A stretch of 64,000 nucleotides of DNA, taken from assembly GCA_964609385.1 (NCBI GenBank), contig CAZSSM010000003.1, positions 1 through 64,000 of the forward strand, in the 5' to 3' direction. Shown piece by piece: positions 1 through 8,221 of this stretch. The notes below the pieces were generated by a model. The model did no database searches and was not told the DNA's origin. It worked only from the letters and a program-made list of their open reading frames with translations. Within the stretch, counting starts at the first letter, position 1; each line of letters begins with the position of its first letter. This DNA comes from CAZSSM01 sp964609385. Its GTDB lineage: Bacteria; Planctomycetota; Planctomycetia; Isosphaerales; Isosphaeraceae. Made by a program: the position numbers and the translations under genes.

Positions 1-165
1 GGCCTCTGTGGGGACCCGCCCCCCAGTCTTCCTCGGAGCGGCCAACCCAATGGGAGGCCGAGTTGGGGGGCCACCAATCGAGCCTCGACTGCTGCGTCAA
101 GCTTCGCGGGTGGTCGCCCTTTGGACGACCTGGGCAGAAGACGGCCGATGGCTTCCATTTGGGGC

Positions 166-3100
166 TCAAGGATCCCGGGTGATCGGGTCGGTCGGGGGCA
201 TGAGTTCCAGTTCGGCTTGGCGGGCCCGTCCGATGAAGGCGGGGACGTCCTCGGCCAAGAGGGCGTTGAGGGCCTCGCGGGTCGCGTCGAGTTGGGTCTC
301 GGCCAGCTTGAGGTATTGGAGCTGGGCATCGGTCGGGCGGTCCCAGCTCGAGCCGAGTTGTCCTCCGGCCAGGCCTAGGGCGCCGACGACCGTCTGGTCG
401 CTCCGGACGATCCCCTTGGTCGTCCCAGGTCGGGTCCAGAGATCGGCCTCGATCACGACCAGCTTCTCGCGAAGCGAACTGGCGAAGCCGGCGAGCGTCG
501 ACGGCTCGTCCGATTCGTCGGTGTCCTCGGCCTCGGGGTCTTCGGAGTCGTTGGAATCGGCGTCGGCTTCGGCATCCGGCTCGGTGTTCGTGGCGGGTTC
601 GGAGTCGGAATCCGCAGCTTGATCGTCGAGGTCCTCGTCGTCGCCGGCCAGGGCGAGGATCAGGTCGATCCGCTTGCGAACCGCCTCGATCCGATCGAGC
701 ATCTCGGCGGCGACTCCGCTGAGCGTCTCGGCTCGGCGCTGCGCTTCGTAGTTGGCGAGCCGGGCCGCCGAGTCGTGTGAAGATCGCGGATCGGGCCGGA
801 CCTCGACCTCCCCTTCGACAACCTCATCGCCCAGTGCGATCCGGACTCGATAGGTGCCCGGGACGACCTCCGGTCCGCTCGGCGAGGGCGCATCGGGGGG
901 CGGTGTGGAGAGGCTCGGCCCGCGGACGCCGTCGCTCCGAAGGTTCCAGACGAACCGGTTGATGCCGCGATGGGCCGGCACCTCGAACTGGCGGATCGTC
1001 TGGCCCGAGGTGTCCTCGACGGTGACCTCGAACTGATCGGGGACCGGTTCGGCATCGGTCGGCTCGTCGTCCTCGGAGGACTCGTCGTCGGCGAGGGGCA
1101 ACCGGTCGTCGCCGACCCAGACGCTCAGGAGGGCGCCATAAGGGCGGTTGGTGCCTCGGAACTCACCGGCGCCGGGGAAGCGGGCCGAGGATGGCTGGCC
1201 GATCCGATACTGCTGGGCCGGCGGCGGCTCGAAGAGGTGCAGGGGGGTCTCGGCGAGCGAACCGCCCAGTTCGCGGAGTGGCCGGACGTCATCTAGCACA
1301 TACGCCGCGCGGCCGTGGGTGCCGACGACCAGGTCGTGGTCGCGGTCGTGGACGATCAGGTCGCGGACCCCGACGCTCGGGAGCCCGTGGTCCCAACTCA
1401 GCCACGATTGGCCGCCGTCGACCGAGGCGAAGAGCCCGAACTCAGCGCCCAGAAACAGCAATTCGGGGTCGACCGGATCCTGGACGATGCAATGTGCGTA
1501 GCCGCGGACCGGATCGTCGGCGTCGACCAGCGAGGTCCAGCTCTGGCCGAAGTCGTCGGTTCGATAGACGTACGTCTCGGTGTTGGATCGCTTGTGGTCA
1601 TCGAAGACGACGAAGGCCGTGCCGGCGTCGAACCGCGACACCTCGATGTGCGGGATCCAGGTGTTCGTCGGCACGCCGGTCACGTAGTTCTCGACGCTCT
1701 CCCAGGTCGATCCACCATCGCGCGTGACGTGGAGCCGGCCGTCGTCGGTGCCGACCCAGAGGACGCCTTCCTGCACGGGGCTGGGCGCGATCGCCACGAT
1801 TGTGGTGAAGTTCTCCGCGCCGGTGACGTCCAGGGTCAAGCCGCCGCTTTCGGCCTGGCGCTGCCACTTCGGGTTGTTCGTCGTCAGGTCGTCGCTGATC
1901 GTCTCCCAGGTCTCGCCGCGATCGGTCGAGCGATGGAGGAACTGGCTGCCGAAGTAGATCGTCGACGGGTCGAACGGATCCTGTGCGAAGCCGGCGTTCC
2001 AGTTGAACCGGAGTTGGGTCTCCGGGTCCGGCGGTGCCGGCCGGATGCTCTTGCGTTCGCCGGTCTTCAGGTCCCAGCGGCCGAGGAACCCGCGCTGGCT
2101 CATCGCGTAGCCGCGGGTCGGGTCCTCCGGATCAGGCGCGGTGTCGAACCCGTCGCCGAAGAAGACCTCTTGCCAGTGGAAGTTGCGGATCCCACCGGAG
2201 ACCCAGATCTGGCTCGGACCCACCCACGAGCCGTTGTCCTGCATCCCCCCGTAAATGTTGAACGGCGTCTCGTTGTCAACGCGGATGTGGTAGTACTGGC
2301 CCAGCGGAAGGTTGCGCGCGAACCGCCAGGAACGGCCACGATCCCGGCTGATGGCGATCCCGCCATCGTTGCCCAGGATCAGATGCTCCGGATCGTCGGG
2401 GTTGATCCAAAGCGCGTGGTGGTCCGGATGGGCCGCGTTGAACGGGACCAAGATGTCGAAGCTCTTGCCGCCGTCCTCGCTGACGCTGACCAACGACCAG
2501 AGGCTGTAGACGCGGTTCGGGTTGCTCGGGTCGACGATGAGGTCGGCGAAGTAGAAGGGACGGTTGCCAGCGTTCTCACCGCCGCCGATCGTCGACCAGG
2601 TCCGACCACCGTCGTCGGAACGGCAGACGACGTTTTCCTCGGCCTCGACCAGGGCATAGACCCGTTCGGGGTCGGAGGGGGCGTAGGCCAGGCCGATCCG
2701 GCCCAGATCTCCGTTGGGGAGGCCGTCCGACTCATCGAGGCGGGTCCAGGTCGCGCCGCCGTCGTCGGTCCGGTAGAGGCCCGAGCCCGGACCGCCGGAC
2801 CGGAAGAACCAGGGTTCACGACGGAAGTCCCAGAGCGCCGCCAGCAGCGTGTTCGGATTGGACGGGTCCATGACCAGGTCGGCCACGCCGGTCGACTCGT
2901 CGACGTAAAGCGAACGTTCCCAGGATTCCCCGCCGTCCTCCGTCTTGTAGACGCCGCGCTCCGTCGAGTCGCCCCACATCTTGCCCATCACGCCCACGTA
3001 GGCGACGTCCGGATCGTTCGGGTCGGGCACGATCCGGTGGATCCGCTCCGAATCGTCCAGGCCGAGGTGGGTCCAGGTCCGGCCCGCGTCGATCGAGCGG

Positions 3101-3516
3101 TAGATTCCGTTGCCCAGCGAGACGCTGTTGCGCGGGTTGCCCTCGCCGGTACCGACCCAAATGACGTTGGGGTTGCTCGGGCAGACCGCCACGGCGCCGA
3201 TGGCCACCACCGGCTGGTCGTCGAAGATCGACTCAAAGGTCAAGCCGCCGTCGGTCGATTTCCAGAGCCCCCCGGTGGCCGCCCCGACGTAGAGCACGTC
3301 GGTGTCGCTCGGGTCGACGGTGACCGCTGCCACCCGACCGCTCATTGTCGCCGGACCGACCGCCCGGGCTTTCAGGTCGGTCAAGAGCCGGGGATCCCAA
3401 TCCTGCGCGTCGGCCGATCTGGGCGTCCCGAGACCCGCCGCGATCGCGACGATCCCTAGCAGCGCAGTCAACGAGCGAGCGACGTGGAATCCGAATCGAG
3501 GCATCACCATCACCAT
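166..3516 (-). CDS. Secreted BNR/Asp-box beta-propeller protein (VPS10/sortilin-like, 'glycosyl hydrolase' type)
   Basis: 1116-aa exported protein. Residues 1-37 form a signal peptide (hydrophobic ALLGIVAIAAGLG, then cleavage near SADAQ). At least eleven Asp-box motifs of the SxDxGxTW type follow (STDGGLTF, SIDAGRTW, TEDGGESW, TDDGGATW, SDDGGRTW, SEDGGKSF, SRDRGRSW, STDRGETW, TRDGGSTW, TDDFGQSW, SVDGGQSW), consistent with one or two BNR/sortilin-type propellers. Such proteins are often labelled glycosyl hydrolases, but Asp boxes are structural and no catalytic residue can be assigned. An extremely Asp/Glu-rich tract lies at about 955-1005, followed by a helical tail. The first of three nearby ATGs was chosen; a GGAG lies about 11 nt upstream. 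A DUF1080 gene sits 70 bp upstream on the same strand and may be co-transcribed. The substrate is unknown. Confidence 0.88.
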   Translation of the reverse strand: MVMVMPRFGFHVARSLTALLGIVAIAAGLGTPRSADAQDWDPRLLTDLKARAVGPATMSGRVAAVTVDPSDTDVLYVGAATGGLWKSTDGGLTFESIFDDQPVVAIGAVAVCPSNPNVIWVGTGEGNPRNSVSLGNGIYRSIDAGRTWTHLGLDDSERIHRIVPDPNDPDVAYVGVMGKMWGDSTERGVYKTEDGGESWERSLYVDESTGVADLVMDPSNPNTLLAALWDFRREPWFFRSGGPGSGLYRTDDGGATWTRLDESDGLPNGDLGRIGLAYAPSDPERVYALVEAEENVVCRSDDGGRTWSTIGGGENAGNRPFYFADLIVDPSNPNRVYSLWSLVSVSEDGGKSFDILVPFNAAHPDHHALWINPDDPEHLILGNDGGIAISRDRGRSWRFARNLPLGQYYHIRVDNETPFNIYGGMQDNGSWVGPSQIWVSGGIRNFHWQEVFFGDGFDTAPDPEDPTRGYAMSQRGFLGRWDLKTGERKSIRPAPPDPETQLRFNWNAGFAQDPFDPSTIYFGSQFLHRSTDRGETWETISDDLTTNNPKWQRQAESGGLTLDVTGAENFTTIVAIAPSPVQEGVLWVGTDDGRLHVTRDGGSTWESVENYVTGVPTNTWIPHIEVSRFDAGTAFVVFDDHKRSNTETYVYRTDDFGQSWTSLVDADDPVRGYAHCIVQDPVDPELLFLGAEFGLFASVDGGQSWLSWDHGLPSVGVRDLIVHDRDHDLVVGTHGRAAYVLDDVRPLRELGGSLAETPLHLFEPPPAQQYRIGQPSSARFPGAGEFRGTNRPYGALLSVWVGDDRLPLADDESSEDDEPTDAEPVPDQFEVTVEDTSGQTIRQFEVPAHRGINRFVWNLRSDGVRGPSLSTPPPDAPSPSGPEVVPGTYRVRIALGDEVVEGEVEVRPDPRSSHDSAARLANYEAQRRAETLSGVAAEMLDRIEAVRKRIDLILALAGDDEDLDDQAADSDSEPATNTEPDAEADADSNDSEDPEAEDTDESDEPSTLAGFASSLREKLVVIEADLWTRPGTTKGIVRSDQTVVGALGLAGGQLGSSWDRPTDAQLQYLKLAETQLDATREALNALLAEDVPAFIGRARQAELELMPPTDPITRDP

Positions 3517-3586
3517 GCGTCAAGGGCTCCGAGAGAACGGGGGGCGGCGATCCGTTGAGGGTTGTCAGCAGTGTCTTGGGGGCGAC

Positions 3587-4231
3587 TTATTCGGCCGATT
3601 CTGAGTCGTTGAGTTGCTTGATCCGAATGTCTTTGAACTCGACACGCATCGCTGGTCCGACATGGACCTGCAGGGCGATGATCCCGTCGGCCGCGAACTC
3701 CGGATCGACCCGCTCGATGACCGTCGTCCCGTTGAGCGTGATCGTCAGTTGATCGCCGACGCAGCGGATCACGTAGGTGTTGAACCCATCGAGGTCGACG
3801 ATCTCGGCGACCTTCTCCTCCGGGTATCGCTCAAGGATTCCCCGCCCGCGCTCTTCGTAGAGCAAGCCCCAGTACGGCTCGGCCGCATCGGCCTGCGGGC
3901 CGCGGACGGCGCCGTTGTCGAGCCGCTCGGAGCGGAACTGGATCCCCGAGTTGCCCGAGATCACCCGGAGCGAGACGGTCAGCTCGAAGTCGCTGAACCG
4001 CTCCTCGGTGACCAGAAACTCGTTCTTCTCGAGCGACCCGTCGGTGATGCCGACGATCTTGCCATCCTCGACGAAGAAGAGACCGGGCAGGTCAGGTTGG
4101 ATCCAGCCATCCAATGACTTCCCATTGAACAGCGGTCGAAACTCGGACTCCGCCGCGAGGCTTGGCGAGCCGGTCGACACCAGGACCACGACGACCATCG
4201 ACAGAAGCATCGAAAGCATCGGGCGGACCAT
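3587..4231 (-). CDS. Exported DUF1080 (3-keto-disaccharide hydrolase-like) protein
   Basis: 214 aa. The N-terminus is a signal peptide (hydrophobic MLLSMVVVVLVSTGS, cleavage near SLAAES). The body starts with the signature FRPLFNGKSLDGW, typical of DUF1080, a concanavalin-like jelly-roll fold abundant in planctomycetes and annotated as 3-keto-disaccharide hydrolase. The fold covers about residues 32-205, so this is a minimal single-domain member. The start has a good Shine-Dalgarno (GGAGAAC about 5 nt before the ATG). It lies directly upstream of the BNR propeller gene, suggesting a shared transcript for extracellular glycan handling. The enzymatic role is family inference only. Confidence 0.88.
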   Translation of the reverse strand: MVRPMLSMLLSMVVVVLVSTGSPSLAAESEFRPLFNGKSLDGWIQPDLPGLFFVEDGKIVGITDGSLEKNEFLVTEERFSDFELTVSLRVISGNSGIQFRSERLDNGAVRGPQADAAEPYWGLLYEERGRGILERYPEEKVAEIVDLDGFNTYVIRCVGDQLTITLNGTTVIERVDPEFAADGIIALQVHVGPAMRVEFKDIRIKQLNDSESAE

Positions 4232-4603
4232 CGAAGTTCTCCATTCAAAAGGGGGAGGGGAAGGTCGATCGGGACGATTCGGCCATAGGTGTTTCAGGAT
4301 AAGGCCGGTTCGCGCGGCCGATCAAGCCTCCAGGATCCCCCAAACGGCCGACTCGACGGCCTTCGACGATCGGCTCGGCCTCGAGATCGAGAAGCGGCGC
4401 AGACAGATTCCTACGCTTCGATCTAGAATTGCTGCCTCTTCGTTAGGATGGAATCAGCGGGCCGCCCCGGTCGATCCGGGCGTCGGCCTCCGACGAAGCC
4501 GAGGTGATCGCCCCACATCGAGCCTCGAAGGCTCGGACGGGGCACCGAGCCGTCGCCTTGACACGATTGATCAGGACCGAACTGACCCGGGAGTCCCCGT
4601 CCG
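4232..4603. other. Divergent intergenic region between the DUF1080 gene and hpnC
   Basis: 372 bp with no credible reading frame; it must hold promoters for both flanking transcripts. A TTGACA hexamer at 4558-4563 is the only obvious consensus-like element, but it lies too close to the hpnC start and lacks a matching -10 box, so I do not call it. Confidence 0.5.
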
Positions 4604-5581
4604 ATGAGCGTCGTGGAGGATCTCCGCCACTACGGACCCGATGCCCCCCCGCGATCGCTGTCCCGCGACGAGGCCTGGGCCTATTGCGATCGCTTCACGC
4701 GTTCGCATCAGGAGAACTTTTCGGTCTTGACGTGGCTGACGCCTCGAACCCTCCGGCCGGCCCTCCAGGCCGTCTATGCCTACTGCCGATGGTCCGATGA
4801 CCTCGGCGACGAGATCGGCGATCCGGAACGGTCGCGGCGCCTGCTGGCTTGGTGGCGCGGACAGCTCTCGGCCTCGTGGGCTGATCCAGACCGCGCGAAC
4901 CACCCGGTTCTCATCGCCTTGGCTGAGACGGCCCAACAGTTTCCTTTGATGGCCGATCCGTTCCACGACCTCATCTCCGCATTCGAGCAGGATCAGACCG
5001 TCACCCGATACGCCACCTACCAAGAGCTTGTCGCGTACTGCCAACGCTCGGCCAATCCGGTGGGTCGGATCATCCTCCAACTCGCCGGACGCGTGACAAC
5101 GGAGAACCTGGTCCTCTCCGACGCGATCTGCACGGGGCTCCAACTGGCCAACTTCTGGCAGGACGTCGCGCGCGACGCCGCGATCGGTCGGATCTACCTG
5201 CCTCAAGAGGACTTGGAGGCGTTCAGGGTCCGCGAGTCGGAGATCGTCGAGGGCCGATTCACCGAGGAGTTCGCGTCGTTGTTGCGCTTCGAGGTCGATC
5301 GGCCTCGACAACTCCTGGAGGCGGGAGCAGCGTTGCCGGGTCGGATGCCCGGTCGGCTCGCGCTCGACGTCGAACTGTTCCGGCTCGGCGGGTTGGCCGT
5401 GCTTCGACGGATCGAGGATCGTCGGTATGATGTTCTCTCGGAACGCCCGGTCGTCGGTGGCCGGACCAAGGCCGGTCTGATCGTCCGCGCCGTTTCGGCC
5501 TCCCTGAGTGGGTCGCTTCGTCGACGGGCGACTCCCAATAGTCCCGTGACCGAGACCGAGGAACTCGCGGGCGCGACTTAA
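4604..5581 (+). CDS. hpnC: Squalene synthase HpnC (hydroxysqualene-forming step)
   Basis: 325 aa, of the trans-isoprenyl diphosphate synthase/phytoene-squalene synthase fold. The two Asp-rich motifs that bind Mg-diphosphate are visible: SDDLGDE at 64-70 and DVARD at 187-191, followed by the family signature GRIYLP. In the HpnCDE route HpnD condenses two farnesyl diphosphates to presqualene diphosphate and HpnC converts it to hydroxysqualene. The assignment to HpnC rather than HpnD rests on gene order (first of the trio) and sequence flavour. ATG start with GGGAG about 10 nt upstream. First gene of the hpnCDE operon, 76 bp before hpnD. Confidence 0.93.
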   Translation: MSVVEDLRHYGPDAPPRSLSRDEAWAYCDRFTRSHQENFSVLTWLTPRTLRPALQAVYAYCRWSDDLGDEIGDPERSRRLLAWWRGQLSASWADPDRANHPVLIALAETAQQFPLMADPFHDLISAFEQDQTVTRYATYQELVAYCQRSANPVGRIILQLAGRVTTENLVLSDAICTGLQLANFWQDVARDAAIGRIYLPQEDLEAFRVRESEIVEGRFTEEFASLLRFEVDRPRQLLEAGAALPGRMPGRLALDVELFRLGGLAVLRRIEDRRYDVLSERPVVGGRTKAGLIVRAVSASLSGSLRRRATPNSPVTETEELAGAT

Positions 5582-5657
5582 CGCCTCGTGAACCGGTCGA
5601 CGTCGTCGTCAAGTCTCCCGCGACCGTCGAACCGGACCCAGCAAGGAGGGTGCAGCG

Positions 5658-6626
5658 ATGATCGAGACGATCGACACGCGACGTCAGGCCAGCTTCGAGT
5701 TCTGCCGTCAGGTCGCTCGCCGTGAAGCGCGGAACTTCTACATGTGCTTCATGCTGCTCCCGTCCGACCTCCGACGGTCCATGTGCAGCCTCTATGCGTT
5801 CCTTCGTCGAAGCGACGACCTGGTCGACGATGCGCCGGACGTCGAACGGGGCCGGATCGACCTGGCCGACTGGCGACGGACGACCGAGCTGCTCCTCGCG
5901 GACCCGGCATCGCTCGATGGTCTCGCACACAATCCGGTCGCCGTCAGCGCTTGCGGGCTGGACCCCGATGCGAGCTTAGCCTGGCCCGGTTGGCCGGCCC
6001 TGTTGGAGACCATCCAACGCCACCGGATCCCGCACCACCTCCTCTTGGAGATCCTCGACGGCGTCGCCATGGACCTGGAGCCGAGCCGGTTCGCCCAGTT
6101 CTCCGACCTCTATAACTATTGTTATCGCGTTGCGAGCGTCGTCGGCCTATGCTGTCTGCATATCTGGGGTTACCGTTCCGAAGGAGGCCGGGCCGAGGAA
6201 CTGGCTGAGGCCTGTGGGATCGCGCTGCAATTGACCAATATTCTCCGAGACGTCCGCGAGGATGCCGGTCGTGGCCGGGTCTATCTCCCCCAAGAGGAGC
6301 TGGATCGGTTCGGGGTCGACCCGGCCGACTTCATCGAAGGGCGCCTCCGGCCCGAGACGCGTCGGCTCCTGGAGTACCAGGCCCATCGGGCCGTCGAGTT
6401 CTATCACCGGGCCATGCCCTTGGCGCGGTTGGTCGAGCCGGTCGGCCGACCGGTCTTCCGGGCCATCGTCGGGATCTACCGCGCGTTGCTCGAAGAGATC
6501 GTCCGCCGCGACTACGAGGTCCTGGCCGAACGGATCTCGGTGCCGGCCTGGCGCAAGCTCGCCATCGCGGCGCGATCGATGACCGGCTGGTCCACCGAGC
6601 CGAGCCTAATCGGGAGTCCCTCGTGA
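5658..6626 (+). CDS. hpnD: Presqualene diphosphate synthase HpnD
   Basis: 322 aa, paralogous to the upstream hpnC. Asp-rich motifs are SDDLVDD at 52-58 and DVRED at 198-202, with GRGRVYLPQEEL after the second. It catalyses head-to-head condensation of two farnesyl diphosphates to presqualene diphosphate at the cytosolic face of the membrane. Strong ribosome-binding site AAGGAGGGTG just upstream of the ATG. The stop codon overlaps the GTG of hpnE (GTGA), so the two are translationally coupled. No shc gene is in the window; the fate of the squalene (hopanoids, sterols or carotenoids) cannot be read here. Confidence 0.93.
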   Translation: MIETIDTRRQASFEFCRQVARREARNFYMCFMLLPSDLRRSMCSLYAFLRRSDDLVDDAPDVERGRIDLADWRRTTELLLADPASLDGLAHNPVAVSACGLDPDASLAWPGWPALLETIQRHRIPHHLLLEILDGVAMDLEPSRFAQFSDLYNYCYRVASVVGLCCLHIWGYRSEGGRAEELAEACGIALQLTNILRDVREDAGRGRVYLPQEELDRFGVDPADFIEGRLRPETRRLLEYQAHRAVEFYHRAMPLARLVEPVGRPVFRAIVGIYRALLEEIVRRDYEVLAERISVPAWRKLAIAARSMTGWSTEPSLIGSPS

Positions 6627-8221
6627 GCGTTGCGTCGACAGTCGGGACAACGACCGCTCATGGGCCACGTGGAGGACAACGGTTCGATCGGCGGCGACCC
6701 CGGATCCGAATCGTCGGCGGAGGTTTGGCCGGCCTGGCGACCGCCGTTGGTCTGGTCGGGCTCGACGCCGAGGTGACCGTCCTGGAGAGCCGTCCGCGTC
6801 TGGGAGGTCGCGCCGGCTCGTTCCCCGATCCGACCACCGGACGACTCGTCGACAACGGCCAACATGTCGGCATGGGTTGCTGCACCAACCTGCATGACCT
6901 CTGTCGACGCGTCGGGACCGACCACCTGTTCCACCCGATCCGACGAATCCGCTTCCTAGGCCCAGACGGTCGACTGTCGTATTTGGAAGCGACGTCCAGG
7001 CTCCCCGCCCCCTTGCATCTGGCGTGGAGCTTCCTCAAGACGACTTACCTGTCGACCCTGGAGAAGTTGCGGATCGCCTACGGCCTGGCCCGGCTCGCGA
7101 CTCCCGGTCGTCTCGACCCCAAGGAGCCGTTCGGTGACTGGCTCCGACGGATGGGGCAATCCCCACGCACCATCAACCTCTACTGGGAAACCGTCCTGGT
7201 CTCGGCACTCAACGAGACGGTCGACCGGATGGACGTCGGGCACGCCCGCAAGGTGATGCTCGACGGCTTCTGTCGAAACCGTGACGGATACCGCGTTGAC
7301 GTGCCTACGGTCCCGCTCGGCGAGATCTTCGGCGACCTCATCGGAAAATGGCTCCGAGATCGTGGCGTCGACGTTCGGACCAGCGCTGGGGTCGACTCCG
7401 TCGAGTTCGATGGGGGTGGTCGTGCGATCGGAGTCCGGCTCCGCGACGGCGATCACCTCGAGGCGGACCATATCGTGTTGGCCGTGCCGCACCCGCGTGT
7501 CCGAACGCTCCTGCCGGCCTCCTTAGCCGAATCATGGCCCGAACTCGATCGCTTGGAGCAGTTGACCACTTCACCCATCACAGGTGTCCACCTCTGGCTG
7601 AGCAAGCCGGTCTGCCCGTTCGATCATGCTGTCACTCCGGGTCGGACGATCCACTGGATCTTCAACCGCTCGGCGATTGAGGGGGGCGAGTCGGGTCCGG
7701 ATCGTCCTCCCGAGGGGGCCGTTGATGGCGAGGGTGAGGTGCAGTACCTCCAGATTGTCGTCAGCGCCTCGAGGGACCTGGCCGGTCTGACCAACGATGA
7801 GGTCTCCGCTCAGGTCATCGACGACCTGAAGCGCCTGTTCCCCGCAATGGCTGAGGCATCGGTCCTTCACGTCCGGGTCGTCACCGAGCACGGGGCGACG
7901 TTCTCCGCGCGACCGGGTATCGAGGCTTTGCGACCGAGCCAGGCGACCCGTTGGCCTGGCCTCTGGTTGGCCGGCGATTACACCTCCACCGGCTGGCCGG
8001 CGACGATGGAGGGCGCGGTCAGGAGCGGATACAAGGTCGCTGAGGCGATCGGTCAGCGACTCGACACGACCGTCTCGCTCGTGCGGCCCGGCTTGCCGAC
8101 CGATTGGTTGGCCCGGCTGGTCCTCGGCTCGGGGGAGACCGCGTTGCCGATCGGCCATCAGATCGTCGACAATCAGCACGAATTTGGAGCGACCGACTCG
8201 GTTGAAGCGAACGTCGGCTGA
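6623..8221 (+). CDS. hpnE: Hydroxysqualene dehydroxylase HpnE (FAD-dependent amine oxidase/desaturase fold)
   Basis: 532 aa. The Rossmann FAD motif VGGGLAGLAT at about 31-40 is followed by the acidic strand end VTVLES and LGGRAGSF, typical of the phytoene desaturase/HpnE family; the C-terminal FAD contact is seen in WLAGDYTSTGWPATMEGAV. It removes the hydroxyl group of hydroxysqualene to give squalene. The GTG start overlaps the hpnD stop by 4 nt, diagnostic of coupling. The N-terminal 25 residues are an unstructured extension before the FAD strand. The 3' end overlaps the convergent permease gene by 49 bp. Confidence 0.93.
   Translation: MSVASTVGTTTAHGPRGGQRFDRRRPRIRIVGGGLAGLATAVGLVGLDAEVTVLESRPRLGGRAGSFPDPTTGRLVDNGQHVGMGCCTNLHDLCRRVGTDHLFHPIRRIRFLGPDGRLSYLEATSRLPAPLHLAWSFLKTTYLSTLEKLRIAYGLARLATPGRLDPKEPFGDWLRRMGQSPRTINLYWETVLVSALNETVDRMDVGHARKVMLDGFCRNRDGYRVDVPTVPLGEIFGDLIGKWLRDRGVDVRTSAGVDSVEFDGGGRAIGVRLRDGDHLEADHIVLAVPHPRVRTLLPASLAESWPELDRLEQLTTSPITGVHLWLSKPVCPFDHAVTPGRTIHWIFNRSAIEGGESGPDRPPEGAVDGEGEVQYLQIVVSASRDLAGLTNDEVSAQVIDDLKRLFPAMAEASVLHVRVVTEHGATFSARPGIEALRPSQATRWPGLWLAGDYTSTGWPATMEGAVRSGYKVAEAIGQRLDTTVSLVRPGLPTDWLARLVLGSGETALPIGHQIVDNQHEFGATDSVEANVG

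Noticed and set aside
1315..3459. 714-codon open frame on the plus strand opposite the BNR gene
   Set aside because: Arises from GC-rich third-position bias antisense to a clear Asp-box protein; composition is Val/Asp/Arg-rich with no domain.
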